Positions 5,679 through 10,068 of a stretch of DNA of 10,068 nt are shown here, one piece after another. Source of the stretch: Pseudomonadota bacterium (GTDB lineage Bacteria; Pseudomonadota; Gammaproteobacteria; Xanthomonadales; Xanthomonadaceae); NCBI GenBank assembly GCA_023439425.1, contig JAEXNZ010000137.1:1-10068 (forward strand), given 5' to 3'. A model generated the notes under the pieces. It saw only the letters and a program-made list of their open reading frames with translations. It did no database searches and had not been told where the DNA came from. Position numbers and translations under genes: made by a program. Every line of letters begins with the position of its first letter. Position 1 is the stretch's first letter.

Positions 5679-8207
5679 ATGCGGATTGTCATCGACCTGC
5701 AAGGGGCCCAGTCGGAGAGCCGCTACCGCGGTATCGGGCGCTACAGTCTGTCCCTGGCGCTCGCCATGGCGCGTGCGAACCGCGGCCACGACATCCACCT
5801 TGTTCTGAACGGGTCGTTCGTTGAAACCGTGCCGTCCATCCGGCTGGCGTTCGAGGGCGTGTTGCCAATGGAGAACATCCATGTCTGGCACGTTCCGATG
5901 CCGGTGCACGGAATGGATCGCAGCAACCAGGAGCGGATCGGTCGCGCGCAGGTTGTGCGCGAGGCCGCGATCGCGGCACTCGCGCCCGATGTCGTGCATG
6001 TTTCCAGTCTCTTCGAGGGGTACGGGGACCAGTCTGTCACCAGCATCGGGGCTGCCTTCCCTATGCCAACAGTCGTCACGCTGTATGACCTGATTCCGCT
6101 CCTGAATCCGGATGCCTATCTCGATCCGATTCCGCCGTACAAGATGTACTACGAGGAAAAGCTGCAGTCGCTCCGCCGCGCGGACCGCCTGCTCGCCATC
6201 TCGGCAAGCGCTGCTGCCGAGGCGCGTGAAGCCCTGCAGTTCGACGCTAACAAGGTTGTGAATATCTCGGGTGCGTGCGACGACATCTTCAAGCCGCTGC
6301 CGGCTGACTCTCTCATCCTGCGTCGCGTGAAGGAAAAATTCGGGATCGCCACCGATTATATTCTCTACACAGGGGGGTCGGACGACCGCAAGAACCTTCG
6401 TCGTCTGGTTCAGGCTTATGCCGGGCTGGACGGACGTCAGCGCAGCATGCTCCGGCTGGTGATGGCGGGGCGTATGCATGCGCCGCATATCGCCGAATTG
6501 CAGGCGCTGGCCGCGCAACTTGGAATGCGGCCGGAAGAAATGATCTTCACCGGCTACGTCTCTGACCGCGATCTGGTCGCGCTCTATAACCGTTGCCGTT
6601 TCTTCGTGTTCCCCTCATGGCATGAAGGGTTTGGCTTGCCGGTACTTGAAGCGATGAATTGCGGTGCCGCTGTGCTGGCGTCAGACGCGTCAAGCATTCG
6701 AGAAATTGCCACCTGCAAAAGCGCGCTGTTCGACCCCATGAACGTCGATTCAATCCGCGAATGCATGTCGCGCCATCTCGACGATGAAGCCGCGCTGCAA
6801 GCGCTGCGTGATTACTCGCTGACGCGCGGTGCGCAATTCTCCTGGCAAAGGGTTGCCGATAGCGTTCTGGATGCGTGCGAATCGTTGCATGCGTCTACCC
6901 CCGCACCCGTGCGAACCCGCGATTCGGTGGTGTCGACGTCTATTGACCTGCTGGCCGCGGACGCTGCGATGGCCGAGCCGGTGGCATTGGCCTTGGCCGA
7001 TGCTCTGGACCGATCCATCGCCCCCCCCGTTCCGCAGATACTGGTCGATGTATCCGAGCTTGCCTCGCACGATCACCGAACCGGCATACAGCGTGTCACG
7101 CGTTCGATCACCGTTGAATGGCTGGCGAAACCGCCGGAAGGCTACCGGATCCAGTTGGTGCGTATTGATCGCGAGACGGGCCAGTATCTATTTGCCAATG
7201 CGTTCACCGCGCGCATTACACCCGGCGCGGACCAGAACGTTGAGGACACCCCGGTGGTCTGCCATGCAGGCGACGTCTTCCTCGGCTTGGATCTGGTCGG
7301 CGACACCGCGTCGCTGGTTCCACACTGGTTCGACTACTTCCGATCCGCGGGCGTGAAGGTGGCCTTCGTCATTTACGACATCCTCCCAGTCCGCCATCCG
7401 GAGTGGTGGCCGGTGGACGGTGGGCGCTACCACGAGCGTTGGCTGACCTCTGTCGTAGGCTATTCCGATACCGTTATCTGCATTTCCCGAGCAGTAGCCG
7501 ATGACGTCAAGGAGTGGATGGAACACGCTTTGCTGGAACGCACCCCGGAAATCAAGTGGTTCCACCTGGGGGCGGACATCGAAAGCAGCGCCCCCAGTCG
7601 CGGCCTTCCGGATGCGGGGAAGGGGATTGTGGAGCGTATTGCCGGAGCAACCAGCTTCCTCATGGTGGGTACGCTCGAACCACGCAAGGGTCACGGCCAG
7701 GCGTTGGACGCCTTCGAGCAGCTGTGGGCACAGGGCGAAGATGTCCTGCTGGTGATTGTCGGCAAGCGCGGCTGGCTGGTGGATGAGCTGTGTGCGCGTA
7801 TCGCCAGCCATCCCGAACGCAACAAGCGGCTGTTCTGGCTGGAAGCGATCAGCGACGAGTATTTGGGTAAGGTGTATGCCGCCTCAACCTGCCTGCTTGC
7901 CCCCTCACAGGGTGAAGGCTTCGGTCTCCCGCTGATCGAGGCGGCCCAGCAGGGCAAGCCGGTACTGGCTCGCGACATCCCGGTGTTCCGCGAGGTGGCC
8001 GGCGACCACGCCAGCTACTTCCAAGGTGGCAGCGCCGAATCGCTGGCCGCCGGAGTGCGTCAATGGATCGCTGACCGCCACGCGGGGACGCTTCCGGACA
8101 TCCGGGCCCTGACGTGGTTGTCCTGGCGCGAGAGCGCCCAGCAACTGGCTGCGGCACTGCTGGAGCCGGCCAAAAGCGACAAGGATACTGCCGCACATGG
8201 GGTATGA
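5679..8207 (+). CDS. Tandem two-domain GT4 glycosyltransferase, WbdA-like O-polysaccharide polymerase
   Basis: An 842-residue protein with two complete GT-B/GT4 modules. Module 1, about 1-400: MRIVIDLQGAQSESRYRGIG at the N-terminus, donor-site K238 in GGSDDRKN, and E-x7-E at 316-324 (EGFGLPVLE). The linker is about 400-452. Module 2, about 453-830: ILVDVSELASHDHRTGIQRV, K670 in GTLEPRKG, and E-x7-E at 746-754 (EGFGLPLIE). Both modules keep all visible catalytic signatures, so both may be active. E. coli WbdA has the same build and nearly the same length, and uses its two domains to make two alternating mannosyl linkages. By analogy this protein probably polymerises a repeat with at least two linkages, from GDP-rhamnose or GDP-mannose (inference). 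The first module is GC-poorer than the second, and a C8 run lies at their junction. The 115-nt gap after it ends the tightly overlapping block. Start chosen by RBS. Confidence 0.88.
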   Translation: MRIVIDLQGAQSESRYRGIGRYSLSLALAMARANRGHDIHLVLNGSFVETVPSIRLAFEGVLPMENIHVWHVPMPVHGMDRSNQERIGRAQVVREAAIAALAPDVVHVSSLFEGYGDQSVTSIGAAFPMPTVVTLYDLIPLLNPDAYLDPIPPYKMYYEEKLQSLRRADRLLAISASAAAEAREALQFDANKVVNISGACDDIFKPLPADSLILRRVKEKFGIATDYILYTGGSDDRKNLRRLVQAYAGLDGRQRSMLRLVMAGRMHAPHIAELQALAAQLGMRPEEMIFTGYVSDRDLVALYNRCRFFVFPSWHEGFGLPVLEAMNCGAAVLASDASSIREIATCKSALFDPMNVDSIRECMSRHLDDEAALQALRDYSLTRGAQFSWQRVADSVLDACESLHASTPAPVRTRDSVVSTSIDLLAADAAMAEPVALALADALDRSIAPPVPQILVDVSELASHDHRTGIQRVTRSITVEWLAKPPEGYRIQLVRIDRETGQYLFANAFTARITPGADQNVEDTPVVCHAGDVFLGLDLVGDTASLVPHWFDYFRSAGVKVAFVIYDILPVRHPEWWPVDGGRYHERWLTSVVGYSDTVICISRAVADDVKEWMEHALLERTPEIKWFHLGADIESSAPSRGLPDAGKGIVERIAGATSFLMVGTLEPRKGHGQALDAFEQLWAQGEDVLLVIVGKRGWLVDELCARIASHPERNKRLFWLEAISDEYLGKVYAASTCLLAPSQGEGFGLPLIEAAQQGKPVLARDIPVFREVAGDHASYFQGGSAESLAAGVRQWIADRHAGTLPDIRALTWLSWRESAQQLAAALLEPAKSDKDTAAHGV
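7021..7028 (+). repeat. C8 homopolymer in the interdomain linker of the tandem glycosyltransferase
   Basis: Eight consecutive C bases, read GCC-CCC-CCC (Ala-Pro-Pro, residues about 448-450), just before the second GT domain begins (PQILVDV). A one-base gain would run into TGA at 7115-7117, and a one-base loss would reach a stop at 7354-7356. Either would leave only the first GT domain. The run itself is seen; any slippage is inference. Confidence 0.9.
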
Positions 8208-8233
8208 TTCGGCGTCCAATCGAGGGGGCGGTC

Positions 8234-8250
8234 CGTGCCTGGCAGGCATG
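8234..8250 (+). repeat. Short inverted repeat (possible RNA hairpin) after the tandem GT gene
   Basis: TGCCT (8236-8240) and AGGCA (8244-8248) pair around a GGC loop, extended by one G-U and one C-G pair to a 7-bp stem. No T-run follows (TCCACAGG), so it is not a standard intrinsic terminator. It could stabilise the 3' end of the upstream mRNA, or be chance. Confidence 0.35.
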
Positions 8251-8267
8251 TCCACAGGATCGTGGAT

Positions 8268-8290
8268 CATTACCTTGCACTGCAGTAATG
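8268..8290 (+). promoter_or_regulatory. Imperfect dyad, possible operator upstream of gmd
   Basis: CATTAC (8268-8273) and GTAATG (8285-8290) are exact reverse complements. They flank an inner pair of TGCA words (8276-8279 and 8281-8284), with a CT bulge on one side only. The dyad covers the candidate -35 element of the gmd promoter. Such an arrangement suits a dimeric regulator, but no family can be named. Confidence 0.35.
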
Positions 8291-8302
8291 CAACGCCATA
8301 AC
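8275..8302 (+). promoter_or_regulatory. Candidate sigma-70 promoter for gmd-rmd
   Basis: TTGCAC (8275-8280) as -35, a 16-nt spacer, and CATAAC (8297-8302) as -10, ending 20 nt before the gmd ATG. The matches are weak (TTG plus ATAA), but this is the only gap of more than 20 nt between genes in the window. A promoter here would let nucleotide-sugar genes be expressed apart from the export and transferase block. Confidence 0.35.
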
Positions 8303-8322
8303 AACATCGAGCGAAGGCAATT

Positions 8323-9363
8323 ATGAGTATCAAGAAGGCAATCATCACCGGCATCACGGGTCAGGACGGTGCTTACCTCACCGAGCTTCTTCTGGAGAAG
8401 GGGTACGAGGTACACGGCACTTACCGGCGCACCAGCTCGGTAAACTTCTGGCGTCTGGAAGAGCTGGGGGTTGCGAATCATCCCAATCTGCATCTGGTTG
8501 AGTACGATCTGACCGACCTGGGCAGCTCGCTGGCCATGGTGCAGAAGATTCAACCGGATGAGATCTACAACCTCGCCGCCCAGAGTTTCGTCGGCGTCAG
8601 CTTCGACCAGCCCACTACGACTGCACAGATCACCGGCGTTGGTGCGCTGAACCTGCTTGAGGCGATTCGCCTCGTCAATCCGAAGATCCGCTTCTACCAG
8701 GCGTCGACCTCGGAAATGTTCGGCAAGGTGCAGGCTGTGCCTCAGGTGGAGGACACGCCGTTCTATCCGCGCAGCCCATATGGCGTGGCCAAGCTCTACG
8801 CGCATTGGATCACGGTCAACTACCGTGAGAGCTATGACATTTTTGGCTCGAGCGGCATTCTGTTCAACCACGAAAGCCCGCTGCGTGGCCGCGAGTTCGT
8901 GACCCGCAAGATCACCGATTCGGTCGCCAAGATCAAACTCGGAAAGCTGGATGTGCTCGAGCTCGGCAACCTTGACGCAAAGCGCGACTGGGGTTTCGCC
9001 AAAGAGTACGTCGAAGGCATGTGGCGCATGCTGCAGGCCGATCAGCCCGATACGTTCGTGCTGGCCACCAACCGCACCGAAACCGTGCGTGACTTCGTCA
9101 GGATGGCCTTCAAGGGAGCGGATATCGCCGTCGATTTCCAGGGCAAGGACCAGGACGAAGTGGCCATCGATACTGCCACCGGCAAGACCGTGATGCGCAT
9201 CAACCCGAAGTTCCACCGACCGGCCGAAGTCGACCTGCTTATTGGTAACCCCGAGAAGGCCGAGCGCATCCTGGGGTGGAAGCCTCAGACGACCCTTGAG
9301 CAGCTGTGCCAGATGATGGTGGAAGCAGATCTCAAGAGGAACGAACGTGGTTTCTCGTTCTGA
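8323..9363 (+). CDS. gmd: GDP-mannose 4,6-dehydratase
   Basis: A 346-residue short-chain dehydrogenase/reductase of the extended type that turns GDP-D-mannose into GDP-4-keto-6-deoxy-D-mannose in the cytoplasm, using bound NADP(H). This is the first step to GDP-D-rhamnose, GDP-L-fucose and relatives. Seen are the Rossmann loop TGITGQDG (9-16), TYRRTSS (33-39, cofactor binding typical of GMD), NLAAQSFVGVSF (83-94), and STSEMFG (128-134) with catalytic T129 and E131. Y153 and K157 lie in SPYGVAK; these four align with T132/E134/Y156/K160 of E. coli GMD. FNHESPLRG (181-189), LGNLDAKRDWG and RPAEVDLL are all family hallmarks. Length is within the bacterial range (320-370). GAAGG (8313-8317) lies 5 nt before ATG 8323. 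Its 3' end overlaps the next gene by 17 nt, so the two steps are co-translated. Confidence 0.97.
   Translation: MSIKKAIITGITGQDGAYLTELLLEKGYEVHGTYRRTSSVNFWRLEELGVANHPNLHLVEYDLTDLGSSLAMVQKIQPDEIYNLAAQSFVGVSFDQPTTTAQITGVGALNLLEAIRLVNPKIRFYQASTSEMFGKVQAVPQVEDTPFYPRSPYGVAKLYAHWITVNYRESYDIFGSSGILFNHESPLRGREFVTRKITDSVAKIKLGKLDVLELGNLDAKRDWGFAKEYVEGMWRMLQADQPDTFVLATNRTETVRDFVRMAFKGADIAVDFQGKDQDEVAIDTATGKTVMRINPKFHRPAEVDLLIGNPEKAERILGWKPQTTLEQLCQMMVEADLKRNERGFSF
9334..9340 (+). promoter_or_regulatory. Ribosome binding site within gmd, sets the GTG start of rmd
   Basis: AAGAGGA, a strong Shine-Dalgarno match, ends 6 nt before GTG 9347. It supports a GTG start that overlaps the end of gmd by 17 nt, and no ATG in this frame competes with it nearby. 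Confidence 0.65.
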
Positions 9364-10068
9364 CCTGACTGGCAAGCGGGTTCTGGTCACGGGAGCGTCC
9401 GGCTTTACCGGGCGCTACCTGGTGGCTGATCTGCGGACCCAGGGCTGCCACGTCATCGCGCTCGGTGGCCCCGACGCCAGCAGTGACGCACACGATCATG
9501 TCGCTGCCGACCTGAGGGACGCAGCGGCCCTCGTCGATGCCGTCGCCGGCGCGCGTGCCGACCATGTGGTCCACCTGGCCGCGCTTGCCTTTGTCGGGCA
9601 CGGCAAAGCGGAGGAGTTCTACAGCGTCAACCTCCTGGGAACCCGCAACCTGCTGGTTGCCCTGGAACAGGCTCCAGTCAAACCCAAACACGTGCTGCTG
9701 GCCAGCAGCGCCAATGTATACGGCAACAGCTCCTCGGGCATTCTCGACGAATCCACCGTGCCGGCACCCGCCAACGATTATGCGGTGAGCAAGCTGGCCA
9801 TGGAGTATGTGGCTGGGCTTTGGCGTGACCGTCTGCCGATCACCGTGGCGCGGCCGTTCAACTACACCGGTGTTGGTCAGGCAGAGCAGTTCCTTGTGCC
9901 TAAAATCGTCGGCCATTTCGCCCGCCGCGAGCCGGTCATGGAACTAGGCAACCTGGAGGTATCGCGAGATTTCGGCGACGTGCGCGCCGTGGTGTCGGCA
10001 TACCGCCGGCTGTTGCAGGTGCCGGCCTCGGGGCAAGTGGTCAATGTCTGCTCGGGCCAGGGCCATAC
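9347..10068 (+). CDS. rmd: NAD(P)-dependent GDP-6-deoxy-4-keto-mannose reductase, probably Rmd, 3' truncated by window
   Basis: An extended SDR enzyme, open to the window end (240 codons seen; the family is about 290-320 residues). Seen are the nucleotide-binding loop TGASGFTGRYL (15-25), DHVVHLAALAFVGH (72-85), the Ser-rich catalytic strand LLASSANVYGNS (117-128), and the catalytic Y145-x3-K149 in NDYAVSKLAMEY. RPFNYTGVGQ and LGNLEVSRDFGDVR follow, the latter typical of reductases acting on GDP-4-keto-6-deoxymannose. Position directly after gmd favours Rmd, which makes GDP-D-rhamnose, a common O-antigen sugar in Xanthomonas and Pseudomonas. A 4-reductase giving GDP-6-deoxy-D-talose cannot be excluded. 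GDP-L-fucose synthase is less likely, because its typical early motif and C-terminal pattern are not evident. GTG start chosen from the RBS; the gene overlaps gmd by 17 nt. Confidence 0.88.
   Translation, partial: MVSRSDLTGKRVLVTGASGFTGRYLVADLRTQGCHVIALGGPDASSDAHDHVAADLRDAAALVDAVAGARADHVVHLAALAFVGHGKAEEFYSVNLLGTRNLLVALEQAPVKPKHVLLASSANVYGNSSSGILDESTVPAPANDYAVSKLAMEYVAGLWRDRLPITVARPFNYTGVGQAEQFLVPKIVGHFARREPVMELGNLEVSRDFGDVRAVVSAYRRLLQVPASGQVVNVCSGQGH

Noticed and set aside
8234..8250. Rho-independent terminator after the tandem GT gene
   Set aside because: The stem is short and no T-run follows it.
8114..8326. 70-codon plus-strand frame spanning the gap before gmd
   Set aside because: Half of it lies inside the tandem GT gene in another frame. 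No convincing ribosome binding site or recognisable motif was seen, and it would cover the candidate promoter.
7849..9390. 513-codon open frame on the minus strand across gmd
   Set aside because: It runs antisense to an unmistakable gmd with intact catalytic motifs. Long antisense frames are expected in GC-rich coding DNA, and its product shows no recognisable domain.

Overview
The window reads as one end of an O-antigen (LPS O-polysaccharide) locus from a GC-rich gammaproteobacterium, most likely a member of the Xanthomonadaceae (Stenotrophomonas/Xanthomonas/Pseudoxanthomonas type). The reasons are the GC content (about 65-70% in many hand-counted lines), the codon use, and the layout. A cystathionine gamma-synthase/lyase gene (metB) directly borders wzm/wzt, gmd and rmd; in Xanthomonas the LPS cluster is known to sit between metB and etfA. 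The species call is inference from synteny, not from a database match.

Layout, all on the + strand. (1) 2-880: 3' part of metB, whose start lies outside the window. (2) 898-2292: a GT4-type glycosyltransferase beginning only 17 nt after metB. (3) 2289-3083: wzm, the O-antigen ABC transporter permease. (4) 3080-4321: wzt, the ATPase with a C-terminal extension of the polysaccharide-recognition type. (5) 4318-5676: an FkbM-family methyltransferase carrying a coiled coil and a basic C-terminal tail. (6) 5679-8207: a large glycosyltransferase with two complete GT4 domains. (7) 8208-8322: a 115-nt gap with a candidate promoter and two dyads. (8) 8323-9363: gmd, GDP-mannose 4,6-dehydratase. (9) 9347-10068: an SDR reductase, probably rmd, cut by the window end. 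Genes 2 to 6 overlap or nearly overlap (ATGA/GTGA junctions) and should be one transcription and translation unit. gmd and rmd overlap by 17 nt and form a second block.

How the genes fit together. Gmd and the following reductase would convert GDP-D-mannose to GDP-D-rhamnose. The two glycosyltransferases would polymerise D-rhamnose (or a related 6-deoxyhexose) on a lipid carrier. The FkbM protein could methylate the chain, perhaps its non-reducing end, and Wzt/Wzm would export the finished chain. The order Wzm, Wzt with extra domain, coiled-coil methyltransferase, tandem-GT4 polymerase matches in logic the E. coli O8/O9a system (Wzm-Wzt-WbdD-WbdA), where WbdD is a coiled-coil molecular ruler and chain terminator. 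The methyltransferase here is of a different family, so this could be an independently assembled ruler/terminator. That is the main hypothesis from this window.

Other points of note are a C8 homopolymer exactly in the linker between the two GT domains, a drop in GC in the first GT domain relative to the second, and a dyad overlapping the candidate -35 upstream of gmd. No tRNA, rRNA, CRISPR array, insertion sequence or minus-strand gene is supported.
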